Source: Euonymus europaeus
Lineage: Eukaryota; Streptophyta; Magnoliopsida; Celastrales; Celastraceae
NCBI GenBank assembly: GCA_963580455.1
Contig: OY756969.1
Span: forward strand, 13,798,760-13,862,759
DNA: 64,000 nt
Reading direction: 5' to 3'
Within the stretch, counting starts at the first letter, position 1; every line of letters begins with the position of its first letter. Both the position numbers and the translations under genes were made by a program. The notes below the pieces were generated by a model. The model ran no database searches, had not been told where the DNA came from, and was given only the letters and a program-made list of their open reading frames with translations. This document shows, piece after piece, positions 22,762 through 33,900 of this stretch.

Positions 22762-22797
22762 AAATTTCGAGACGAAATTTCTTTAAGGAGGGGAGGA
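22762..22797 (+). promoter_or_regulatory. Chromo-1 hairpin and polypurine tract
   Basis: AAATTTC-GAGAC-GAAATTT (22762-22780) is a perfect 7-bp stem. Four nt later comes AAGGAGGGGAGGA (22785-22797), abutting the 3' LTR; this is the PPT. The loop resembles the GGAC loops of the Athila elements, one G shorter than GAGGAC. The stem also overlaps the last codons of the pol frame. Confidence 0.85.
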
Positions 22798-24960
22798 TGT
22801 GAAACCCCGACCCAAGTTGAGTCAAATTACGGATGATCCGTGAAGTACGGAATCAAGGAAAAATAGTTTCGAGCTAGGTTCGGTAAATAGGCCATAACTT
22901 TTTGTATACATGTCCGTTTTGAGCCCATAATATATCAAATCGAAGCTTGGATCGAGATGGAAAATAAAATTGAGAAAAACTGGGTTGCTGGAAAACACAA
23001 GCCTTCCGGACACCCTAAACAGCCGTCCGGACGGTTTGTGCTATAACGGAGGCAGAGAAATTTTGAAGGAGAAATTTTGGTGCTGTGAACAGTAGACCAT
23101 CCGGACACCCTAACGAGGCGTCCGGACGGTTAAGCCTACAAAGTAGGCAGAGAATGGAGAAAGAGGTAAGCGTCCGGACGGCCACTTAAGGCATCCGGAC
23201 GGGTATCGGGAAATCAGTTTTTAAGCTCAGTTTTAGATAATTCCTGCATATTATTTCTTGGAGAAGCCGACTAGAGAGAGAAAGAAAGAGAGAAGAAGAG
23301 AGAGAAGGAGGTTTAGCAAGAGATTGGCTTGGAGATTGTGAATTGGAGACTCTTGAAGCTTATCAAGGAAGATTCAAGGTGGATTTTGGAGTGTTGGTAA
23401 GTTTTCCATAGTTTTTGAAATTCTAGGTTTTTGTTAGATTCGTTTGATTCTTAGGGAGACGAGCTCTATGCTCTAGATATGTTGATTATAGGTTGATTTT
23501 GGATGTATATGTAGATTGGTGTGTGATTTGGAGTAGATTTGAGCTTGGGTTGAGATTGAAGATTTTAGAGGAATTTCTAGAGAGAGAAAGTAAGTGTCTA
23601 TAATTTTGTTGATTAAATTGTGATTGATATGATAATGTGGAATTTTTGGATTAATTATATGAGTTCAATTTGATGTGAATCGATAGGTTGGGAGAACCAA
23701 GGGTTAAAACCCTAAATTTGAGAATTTGTGTGTTGGCTCGGAACGAGGTAGGGGATTTCCAACCTTTCTATTTAACATTCGTTATTGTTGCCTAAATAGC
23801 GTTTATATTCTTCATTGGTCGCCGTTGTTTGTGTTTCCGCCTTAATTGATTCTAAGGGGAAACGAGCTTTGTGTGGATTGTTGCTAGTTGTTGAATGTTG
23901 CATGACCCGATTGTGTGTTCCGTCATTTACGGACACATTGTGATTTTTCGTTCATGCATCATGGTAGTTATGTAAGATATATAGGATATTCATATATACT
24001 TATCTATTCGGCATGACATGTCATAATGCATTAGAGATGCATGAGGGACTCGGGTGTGGACTCGAGAACCTTTAGGTTACTTGAAAGCCACGTGGGAGGA
24101 TGGCAAGGTGAAGGTTGTTACCACCAAGTCATGTGAACCCCATGTGGGGTAACGCACCAGGGGTAGGGTCGAGAGTGATTTGTCTTGTGGGATGCGGGCG
24201 TGATAGGTTCACGCAACCGAATGATCCTAGGAGTGGTTGGTAGTGGTGAGCTTACTCCCGTGCAATAGTACATTGAGTTGCAATGATATTGTGGTTGTTG
24301 TGCTCCGAAATGGTTTATCCGGATAAATGTTGATGTGAATTTGTTGAGTATACGTTCATGTGGTAGGTACATATTGATGCATTACTTCCTTTTGGGTCTG
24401 CCTATATCAATGTTTATGTCTTTACCCTACTGATCTTCTAGCTCACTCCTTTACTTTCTTCCTTCCACAGGAGATACCGGTACGGGTACTGGTGGTGCGG
24501 ATCGGTGAGCGGGACGTGACATGGATGGCCTTGGATAGGATGGGGTGCTAGAGATATACTATATGCATGTGGGTGTATGTAGTATATCTAAGTTGTGAGA
24601 ATATAACCATTTGGCACAGTTGTGCTTGCATGTTGATGTGGATGTTGATTTATGGTTATATTTGATAATACATAAATCTGTGTGTAGGTTTATATGTGAC
24701 GCCATAAGTTTTTGCATGCTGGTAGTTGATGGCCTGAGGCCTAGCGTCAGGATTGCATGTGGTTGAGGCCCGAGGCCTATTGTTTGCTAGGTTGCTAGTG
24801 TGATGTTGTTGTTGCTACTGCGTTTCTGATGCAGGTGGGCACTCTCTGATATACAGGGAGGTGCCGCCGGATTTCCGGTTGATCCCGGATGTTCACACTA
24901 GTGATCTAGGAAGGGTGCGGAGAGAGCACCCAGTCGCGTCTCCGGAAACGGGGCATGACA
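22798..24960 (+). repeat. Chromo-1 3' LTR
   Basis: 2163 bp, TGTGAAACCCC to CATGACA, followed by GGCTT. It keeps six TCCGGA-core sites between about 23004 and 23200, two of them within longer palindromes such as CCGTCCGGACGG (23023-23034). It also keeps a hairpin-forming segment, 24600-24662, that the 5' LTR lacks. Confidence 0.9.
24600..24662. repeat. 11-bp perfect inverted repeat inside the 3' LTR
   Basis: AATATAACCAT (24600-24610) and ATGGTTATATT (24652-24662) are exact reverse complements with a 41-nt loop. The surrounding ~90 bp is absent from the 5' LTR at the corresponding place near 19632. Confidence 0.75.
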
Positions 24961-26045
24961 GGCTTCGTTGATCGTTTTGTTGCCAAAAGACCAACCTTCA
25001 TTCACAAAAATGGACAGAATCGCTAAAAACACCTCTATCAAGAGAATTGAGCAATTATGAAATATCAAAGCTGATAAGTGTGCACTTTTATTGTTCTTTT
25101 ATGTCCAAATTTAGTACTATACACTTCGTAGATTGTTTCGTGTCCAAAAAATCAACATTCGATATCAAATGGATAAAACCAATAAAAGCTCATCTATCAA
25201 GAGGATTTAGCAATTTCGAACCATCAAAGTTGGTCGGTGTACACTTTTATTGTTATTTTATATCAAATTTTACCAGTATAGGCTCCTTAGATTGTTTCAA
25301 TGCCAAAAGACCAACTTTATCTCAAATGGACAAAACCCCTAAAAGCCCCTCCATGGAGAGATTTGAACAATTTCAAAATATCAAAGTTGTTCGTTGTACA
25401 CTAATTATTGTGGCCTTATGTCCAACTTTCGTTCTCAATTGGGTGAACTTTCATTTCGAAATGAACAAAACCGTTGAAAGCTCCATCATAGAGAGAATTG
25501 AATAATTTCGAACCATCAAATTTGATAGGTGTGCACTTTTTGTTGTTGCTTTATGTCCAAATTCACTTGTATTCGCTTCGTAGATTGTTCCCTTATCAAA
25601 AGAACAACTTTCGTTCTCAATCGAACACTATCGTTAAAAACCACCTCTATCGTGAGAGTTGAGCATCTTTGAACCATCGAAGTTGGACAAAACCGTTAAA
25701 AGCTCCTTCATGGAGAGAGCTGAGTGATTTCGAACCATCAAAGTTGGTCGGTGTACACTTTTTGTTGTTATTTTTTGTCAAATTTTATGACTATAAGCTC
25801 CTTAGATTGTTTCGATGCCAAAATACCAAACTTCTATCTCAACTAGACAAAACCGCTAAAAGCTCCTCCATGAAGAGAGTTAAGCAGTTTCGAACAATCA
25901 AAGTTGATAAGTGTACACTTTTTGTTGTTGCTTTACATCAAGATTTAGTAGTATGCACTTTGTAGATTATTTCGTTGTCAAAAAGACTAATTTTCGATCT
26001 CAAATAGATAAAATCATTAAAACCTCCTTCAAGGAGCCAGTTCAA
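24961..26045 (+). repeat. ~160-bp satellite, about 7 monomers, + polarity
   Basis: Same landmarks and polarity as block 1; GGCTTCGTTGATCG at the left continues the reading interrupted at 17853. A partial deletion fuses two monomers near 25685. It ends at TTCAA before an inverted Athila LTR. Confidence 0.92.
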
Positions 26046-26826
26046 TGTTATGTCGTTACTAACAATTTAAAATATACTTACAAATGTACAATTAATATAT
26101 AGTGAACAAGTAAGAGTCGATCCCACAAGGAGTGATGCTAATAGATATACAATCTAACACTTGAATATAATTGATACAATTATAAAAGGGGGAAAAGGGG
26201 GGGGGGGGGGGGTTAAATCTTGTAATAGATAAAAATTAAGACAAAGAAATTGACGTTGAGAACAAGAATGATAATTGATATTAATGAAAACAATAGCTAA
26301 GACTCACTATCCACCACAAAACATTCAAACAATTTATAAGAAATAATAGACTAACAATTTTAACAAGCATATGATGACAACATTCACAACAAGGTCATGG
26401 CCAAACTCAAGTTGTATGATTCTCTCTTAATTGCATGTAAAGTGTATGACGTCTACCTCATTACGTGTATTCTTAATCGAAATCTAGCATGGCGTCTGCA
26501 TCAATCAACAATCAAGAATCCAATAAGAGCAAAGAGAATATGACTGTCACAAGAATCCTAATACATGGCATTTGTACTTAGGTATTCAAGAATTGATTTT
26601 TCATAATTCATTTTCAACTGAATTATATGTTGCAAGAAAGAACATAACCAAATAAAACATGAAACATAACAACATAATTACAAACAGAAGCCTTGTTTTA
26701 TTCTTTTCCTTCTCCTCTTTTTGCTCCTAGCTCTCCAAGCTCTCTCTTCTACTCCTTCTCCTCTCTATTTATAGAGAAAATGAGCACATAGTGGAGGAGT
26801 TAGTGCCATCTTTTGGTGGTGGATTG
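26046..26826 (-). mobile_element. Athila (Athila-1 family) LTR fragment
   Basis: The reverse complement matches the 3' part of the Athila-3 LTR at 61053-62045: it begins TGTTATGTCGTTA (LTR end) and reaches the inverted TATA box at 26766-26773, then stops where Copia-A starts. A run of about 16 G is at 26197-26212. About 200 bp near 26645 is missing compared with Athila-3, the deletion joining GAACATA to ACCAAATAAAAC. The remainder of this LTR and its element are not found on the far side of Copia-A, so they were deleted. Confidence 0.88.
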
Positions 26827-28617
26827 TGTTGGATTGAATGGCACCACAAGAGGGGGGGTGAATTGTGTACTTAATCAAAAATTAAGCTAAGTGATCACTT
26901 TTAAATGTAGACAAGTTCAATCTCAAATAGACCAATTTAAATCAATGAATAAGCATGCAAGTATAGAACAATCAGATTAACACCAAATAAGATTGTAATA
27001 GGCAGCAAAATCTGATTTATCACAATATTAATTCTAGCAACTTATATGGCAATTTCAATGATGAATGATATGCAAATGATATGCTAAATGAATTTGTTGG
27101 AAATTAAATAGAGACAAGAGATTTCGAGTGGTTCGGCTTAACCCAAGCCTACATCCACTACCCAAGTTTCACTTGGGATTTTCAAACACTCCACTAGAAA
27201 GATGGCTTTGCAAGGTCACCACCAACTTAGGGTTTCATCCAAGTTAACCCCAAACTTTTACAACCAAATGTGGTTTAAAGCTCACCACAAACCCAACTCC
27301 AAATACAACTCGGTTTAAGCTCACCGAAAACTCAATCTACCATACAAGTGGTTTTGGCTCACCACAAAACCCAATCAACAACAATAAAACTCAGATTTTG
27401 GCTTCTTTGTAGCCTGGTATGAGGTGAAGTTTTAGGCTCAAGAAATAGCTCTTTGGTAGCTGGATTTGTAAGTGGATAAGCTCAAATAATGCTCTTGAAG
27501 ATTTTGTTTGAGAATGATAAGCACAAAGATTCAGATTTGAGATTTTGGTGGCTAGGGTTTGTGAAACTTTGAAGTGTATAAGAACCCACGAAAATTAGCT
27601 AACCCATGGCTTGAATAATGAAAAAAGAGATGAAGAATGAAGCCTTTTATGTGCTGGAAATCAGATTGCTCAACCAAGAAAATAACTCTTGAGAAAATGT
27701 AGAGAAAGATCAAGAATGACTCAAGAGGAACAATGCTTGAGAAAGAGAAAGATAAATTATCCAAGCATCGAGGCAAGAGAGAGTAGGGTTGTATTTTTAG
27801 TGAAGGAATAAATATTGCAACTCTATATGGACCGTTTGATTGAAAAGCAAGGCAATATGGTCACTTGATCAAGGCTACACGTTTTTGACATTTAGAGCAA
27901 GAGAATATGTGTCTTTAAAGCTGAACAAATATTGTTCTATGAGTTTAGAAAGTGAATCAATCAAAAGAGTCAAACCATGTATATTAGGAAGGAAGCTTAG
28001 AATTTGAATCAAATATATTCCAGGAAATTTTGGCCATAAAGAAGAGATTATGATTTTGATTCATTTTTGAAAATTGATTTAAGATAGATATGGAAATGAA
28101 TCAAAGGCTTTGAATAGGTGAGAATATGGAAAGAGGATTTTGTCCATAATGAAAGGATTAGGTTTTGATTCACCTCATATCAAACTTGTTTCCATATGTG
28201 ACGTCTTGATCTTCCATTAATGAACTCCCTTCATTGGATACTTCTTCAATTGTAAACTTGAGTTTGATCCTCTTCATCTACTGCTTTGTATTTCCATATT
28301 TGGATTGCTCTCCCATCTTCTCATTTTGGTTCCATCGTTTTGAACTTCTTGATGGAGATCTCATATGCCAATGTCACCATGTCCATGTCATCTTGCCACA
28401 TCATTATGTTCTTGATTGAAAGTTTCCATAAATAACACTTTCCATAAATAGAAGTGGCTGCACACAATTAAACTCAAAGAATGCTTTGTAAGCCTTATTA
28501 GGCTTCATGCTTGTTAGTCCATATTATTTCCATAATCACATTATTCAAATATATGTAATAAATCAAAGATCAATAAACATATATTTTGAAACATTCAAAC
28601 CATGTATGTATTCAACA
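26827..28617 (-). repeat. Copia-A 3' LTR
   Basis: 1791 bp. On the minus strand it reads TGTTGAATACATAC to CAATCCAACA. It is nearly identical to the solo LTR 37661-39445 and to the fragment 1-590. Small frames inside it, such as 28234-28419, are mirrored in the solo LTR and are not genes. Confidence 0.93.
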
Positions 28618-28772
28618 TTCTCCCCCTTTTGATGATTTCAAAATAACCTATGTAACTTTGATTTATTTCATCAAGTTACTCCCCCTTACATCAAGCTTCA
28701 CTCAACATTCATTGCTCCCCCTTAATCTCTATGCATTTAGTTCAAAGTTGCATACATTTTCTCCCCCTTTAT
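28618..28772 (-). promoter_or_regulatory. Copia-A polypurine tract and upstream repeats of it
   Basis: Minus-strand AAAAGGGGGAGAA (28618-28630) abuts the LTR and is the PPT. Three more AAGGGGGAG copies lie upstream near 28678, 28715 and 28761. Multiple PPTs are a known feature of Sireviruses. Confidence 0.85.
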
Positions 28773-28833
28773 TTTAGAGATGCATCTTAAAGACAAAATT
28801 AACACTTAAAAACACATAGAAACATTGAGTAAA

Positions 28834-30431
28834 TCAAGGAGTAAGGCACATACCAAGATTTCCTCTTAGAAATTCAAAATGATCTTGATTGAGAGGTTTA
28901 GTGAGTATATCAGCTAATTGATTCATTGTATTCACATACTCAACTTTAATTGTGCATTTGTTCACATGATCCCTAATAAAATGATGTCTAATATCTATAT
29001 GCTTAGCCTTAGAATGATGTACGGGATTTTTAGAAAGACTAATAGCACTTGTATTATCACAATAAATAGGAATATCAGTCAAGATTAAACCAAAATCATA
29101 TAATTATTGTCTAATCCATAGGAGTTGTGCACAACAACTTCCAATGGCCATATATTCGGCTTCGGTGGTAGATAGGGCAACACTAGCTTGTTTCTTAGAA
29201 AACCAAGAAATAAGCATACTTCCTAAAAATTAGCAAGTACCCGAAGTACTCTTCCTATCTACCCTACATCCGGCATAGTCGGCATCACTATATTCAAGTA
29301 AATCAAATACTGAATTTTTGTCATACCATATGCCAAGAGTAGATGTATGTCTAAGGTACCTAAAGATTCTCTTAACCACAAGAAAATGAGAATGCATAGG
29401 CTGAATTTGAAATCTAGCACACATGCACACACTAAACATTATATCCGGTCTACTGGATGTCAAATATAAAAGAGAACCAATCATGGATCTATACATTTTA
29501 GAATCATAAGGTTGTCCATTTTCATCTTTGTCAAGCTTAGTAGAGACACACATAGGAGTAGGAGAAGGGTTCAGATTTTCAAAACCAAACTTTTTAAACA
29601 TATCATGAATATATTTGGTTTGACCAATATGTATGCCTTCCCTAGATTGTTTAACTTGCAACCCTAAAAAGAAGGTAAGCTCTCCCATCATGGACATTTC
29701 AAATTCACTTTGCATGCAAGATTCAAACTCTTTACACATAGCATCATTGGTAGCACCAAAAATAATGTCATCAACATATATTTGCACAATAAGCATATCA
29801 TGACTCTTTTCTTTTAAAAATAGTGTGCTATCAATTCTTCATCTTTTAAAACCATTTTGAATCAAGAATGATGAAAGTCTATCATACCATGTCCTAGGTG
29901 CTTGTTTCAAACCATATAAAGCTTTTGACAATTTATAAACATGGTTTGGAAATTTAGGATCTTCAAATCCGGGTGGTTGCTTTACATGCACATTTTCATT
30001 AATAAAACCATTCAAAAAGGCACTTTTGACATCCATTTGATAAAGTTTAAACCCCTTGAAACATGCAAATGCCATAAGCAACCTAATAGCTTCTAACCGA
30101 GCTACTGGTGCAAAGGTCTCTCTTCATAATCAATTCCTTCTTCTTGATTATAACCTTGTGCAACCAACCTAGCCTTGTTTCTAACAACTTCACCATTTTC
30201 ATTCATTTTATTCTTAAACACCCATTTAGTTCCAATTATGGTTTGGTCATTAGGTCTTGGAACTAAATGCCAAACTTCATTCCTAGTGAATTGGTTCAAT
30301 TCATCTTGCATGGCAACAATCCAATTATCATCAAGTAAAGCATCATCAACATTTCTAGGTTCAACTTGAGAAATGAAAGCATATACATTATCCAAAATAT
30401 TCACATCAACAAACAAAGCACCATTCATCAA
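28834..30431 (-). pseudogene. pol: Copia-A reverse transcriptase and RNase H, broken
   Basis: RT N-terminal part at 30102-30431 (WIVAMQDELNQF, GTKWVFKNK, NKARLVAQGY). A frameshift at about 30100 follows YEE. Palm at 29839-30081 with QMDVKSAFLNG and LYGLKQAPRTWYDRL. Catalytic YVDD is intact, its two Asp codons at 29767-29772. Later FFLGLQVKQ, SLLYLTSSRPDI and YSDADYAGC lead into RNase H. The C-terminal part at 28834-29082 has IYCDNTSAI, HIDIRHHFIRDH and QLADILTKPL. In-frame stops at about 29836, 29230 and 29107 interrupt one otherwise continuous frame. In an intact element this enzyme copies the RNA in the cytoplasmic particle. Confidence 0.9.
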
Positions 30432-30573
30432 ATTGGCAGCAATGTTATCATATCATCATTGGAAGATAAATATGATCTACGAGTTCTTACCCCTTGGTGC
30501 AAATCACCTATTATGAGATCTTTGGGATGCTTGTGCTTGTCCTTTACTTGTAACCATGATGTAGGAGGAGCGG

Positions 30574-30984
30574 TCACATTCTCATTGGAAGCATGGGTTC
30601 ATCACTTGATTCTTCAATGCTCATCGGAGGATCTTGAATTTCATCTATTACCTTAGGTGTACCTTCATTTGTATTTTCCACATGCTTCTTATCTCCTTTT
30701 ATTGGATAATCGATTTTAGGAATTGAAGAGTCATCATCATCATCATCATCATTCAAGTTCAACTTCTCCAAACCTATCTCATTGTCATCATGCTCAATCA
30801 AAGGGTCAAATGCAAGTGTTTCAATAAATTTAACATGTATAGACTCCTCTATTTTCCTAGATTTTGGATTGTAAACTCTATATGCCTTAGAAGTCAAAGA
30901 ATAACCAACAAACAAATAAGGAGCAGATTTTGCATCAAATTTATCTAAGTCATCCTTAGTGTTTAACACATAGCATTTGCATCC
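30574..30984 (-). pseudogene. pol: Copia-A integrase end and acidic linker, fragment
   Basis: The minus frame begins at the element truncation with LNTKDDLDKFDAK, then FVGYSLTSKAYRVYNPKSRK, the conserved end of Copia integrase. An acidic stretch with an eight-residue aspartate run (DNA GAT repeats near 30731-30755) follows and forms the linker towards RT. Upstream zinc-finger and DDE motifs are absent because of the truncation. Confidence 0.85.
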
Positions 30985-33900
30985 ATTGTTTCGATTTCAA
31001 AAGACCAACTTTCTATCTCAAATGTACAAAACCACTAAAAGCCCCTCCATGGAGAGAGTTAAGTAATTTCGAAAAATCATAGTTGACAGGTGTACGCTTT
31101 CTATTGTCGCTTTACATCAAAATTTTCTACTATACACTTCGTTGATTGTTTCGTTCTCAAAAAGACTAATTTTCGATCTCAAATTGACAAAACTGTTAAA
31201 AGCTACTCCATCGAGAGAGTTGTGCAATTCTGAACCACCAAAGTTGGTCAGTGTACACTTTTTATTTTTATTTTATGTCAAATTTGAGGACTATAAGCTC
31301 CTTAGATTGTTTCGATGCCAAAAGTCCAACTTTCTATCTCAAATGGACAAAACCACTAAAAGCCCCTCCATAGAGAGAGTTGAGCAATTCTGAACCATCA
31401 AAGTTGATAGGTGTACGCTTTTTATTGTTGCTTTACATCAAAATTTGCTAGTATACACTTTGTTGATTGTTTCGTTGTCAAAAAGACCAACTTTAGCAAA
31501 TGGACGAAACCGCTAAAAGCCCCTTCATGGAAAGAGTTGAGAAATTTCAAACCACTAAAATTGATAGGTGTACACTCCTTGTTGCTTTACATACAAATTT
31601 ACTAGTATACACTTTGTAGATTGTTTCGTTGGCAAAATGACTAATTTTTGATCTCAAATGGACAAAACCGTTAAAAACTCCTCCATGGAGAAAGTGCAGC
31701 GATTCTGAACCACCAAAGTTGGTCCGTGTACAATTGTTATTGTTATTTTATGTAAAATTTTATGACTATAAGCTCCTTAGATTGTTTCGTTGGCAAAAAG
31801 ACAAATTTTCGATCTCAAATGGACAAAACCTCCAAAAGCTCCTCCATGGAGAGAGTTGAGCAATTCCAAACCATCAAAGTTGGTCGGTGTACACTTGATG
31901 TTGTTATTTTTTGTCAAATTTTATGACTATAAGCTCCTTAGATTGTTTCAATGCCAAACTGCCAACTTTCTATCTCAAATGGACAAAACCGCTAAAAACC
32001 CCTCTATGGAGAGAGTTGAGCAATTCCAAACAATCAAAGTTGATAGGTGTACACTTTTTGTTGCTTTAAATCAAAATTTAGTAGTATTCGGTTCGTAGAT
32101 TCTTTCATTGCCAAAAAGACCAACTTTCTATCTCAAATGAACAAAACTGCTAAAAGCCCCTCCATGGAAAGAGTTTAGAAATTTTGAACCATTAAAATAG
32201 ATAGGTGTACAATCATTCTTGTTGCTTTACATAAAAATTTACAGGTATACGCTTCGTGGATTGTTTCGTTGGCAAAAGGACTAATTTTCATCTCAAATTG
32301 ACAAAACCGTTAAAAGCTACTCCATCGAGAGAGTTGTGCAATTCTGAACCATCAAAGTTGGTCGGTGTACACTTTTTTATTTTTATTTTATTTCAAATTT
32401 TATGACTATGAGCATCTTAGATTGTTTCGATGCCAAAAATTCAACCTTCTCTTTCAAATTGACAAAACAACTAAAAGCCCCTCCATGGAGAGAGTTGAGC
32501 TATTCTGAACCATTGAAGTTGATAGGTGTACTCTTTTTCTTGTTGCTTTAGGTCAAAATTTTCTAGTATACACTTCGTTGATTGTTTCGTTAGCAAAAAG
32601 ACTAATTTTCTATCTCAAATGGACAAAACCGTTAAAAGCTCCTCCATGGAGAGAGTGGAGGGATTCCGAACAATCAAAGTTGGTCGATCTACACTTTTTA
32701 TTGTTATTTTATGTCAAATTTTATGACTATAAGCTCCTTAGATTGTTTCGATGCCAAAGGACCAACTTTCTATCGAGAGAATTTAGCAATTTCGAACCAT
32801 TAAAGTTGATAAGTGTACACTTTTTATTATTTTTGTATGTCCAAATTTACTAGTATACGCTTCGTAGATTGTTTTATTGTCAAAAAGACCAACATTCGAT
32901 CTCAATTGGACAAAACCAATAAAAGCTCCTCTATCGAGAGGATCGAGCAATTTCGAACCATCAAAGGTGGTTGGTGTACACTTTTATTGTTATTTTATGT
33001 CAAATTTTACTAGTATAGGCTCCTTAGATTGTTTCCATGCCAAAAGACCAACTTTCTATCTCAAATGGACAAAACTACTAAAAGTCCCTCCATGGAGAGA
33101 GTTGAGCAATTCCGAACCATCAAATTTGATAGGTGTGCACTTTTTATTGTTCTTTTATATCCAAATTCACATGTATTCACTCCGTAGATTGTTTCCTTGT
33201 CAAAAGAATAACTTTTGTTCTCAATTGGACACTACCATTAAAAACCACCTCTATCGAGAGAGTTGAGAAACTTCGAATCATCAAAATTGGTTGGTTACAC
33301 TATTAATTGTTCTTTTATGTCAAATTTAACTAGTATAGGGTCCTTAGATTGTTTCGATGCCAAAAAACCAACTTTCTATCTCAAATGGACAAAACCGTTA
33401 AAAGACCCTCCATGGAAAGAGTTGAGAAATTCTGAACCATTAAAGTTGAAAGGTGTACGCTCCTTCTTGTTTCTTTACATAAAAATTTACTGGTATATGC
33501 TTCGTAGATTGTTTCGTTGGCAAAAAGACCAATTTTCAATCTCAAATGGACAAAACTGTTAAAAGCTCCTCCATGGAGAGAGTGTAATGATTCTGAACCA
33601 TCAAAGTTGGTCGGTGTAGGCTTTTTATTGTTATTTTATTTCAAACTTTATGACTATAAGCTGCTTAGATTGTCTCGATGCCAAAATACCAACTTTCTAT
33701 CTCAAATGGACAGAACCACTAAAAGCCCCTCAATGGAGAGAGTTGAGCAGTTCCAAACAATCAAAGTTCATATGTGTACACTTTTTGTTGTTGCTTTACA
33801 TCAAAATTTAGTAGTATATGCTTCGTAGATTCTTTCGTTGTGAAAAAGACCAATTTTCAATCTCAAATAGATAAAACCGTTAAAAGCTCATCGAAGGAGC

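Larger units (their letters stand above)
17854..24960 (+). mobile_element. Chromo-1: chromodomain Ty3/Gypsy element lacking RT and RNase H
   Basis: A 7.1-kb element with two similar LTRs (TGTGAAACCC to TGACA), a primer binding site resembling initiator-Met type (TGGTATCAAAGC), a polypurine tract AAGGAGGGGAGGA, and gag, protease, integrase C-terminus and chromodomain. The order and chromodomain fit the Tekay/Del group of chromoviruses. The interior is only 2.9 kb because a deletion at about 21972 joins protease directly to the late integrase. Flanking GTCTT and GGCTT are a TSD with one substitution; the satellite reads ACTATAGGCTTCG through this point. It is non-autonomous, but its priming sites are intact. 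Confidence 0.9.
26827..30984 (-). mobile_element. Copia-A: Sirevirus-type Ty1/Copia element, 5' half missing
   Basis: On the minus strand: end of integrase, RT, RNase H, a set of polypurine tracts and a complete 1.79-kb 3' LTR. The coding motifs together with reiterated polypurine tracts fit the Sirevirus (SIRE/Maximus) lineage. The element starts abruptly at 30984 within integrase, where + satellite resumes, so the 5' LTR, gag, protease and most of integrase are lost and no TSD can be matched. It inserted in the Athila LTR fragment on its left. Confidence 0.9.

Noticed and set aside
28234..28419. 61-codon frame, perfectly repeated at 37855-38040 on the other strand
   Set aside because: It lies inside the Copia LTR and is conserved only because the two LTR copies are nearly identical; no domain or coding context.
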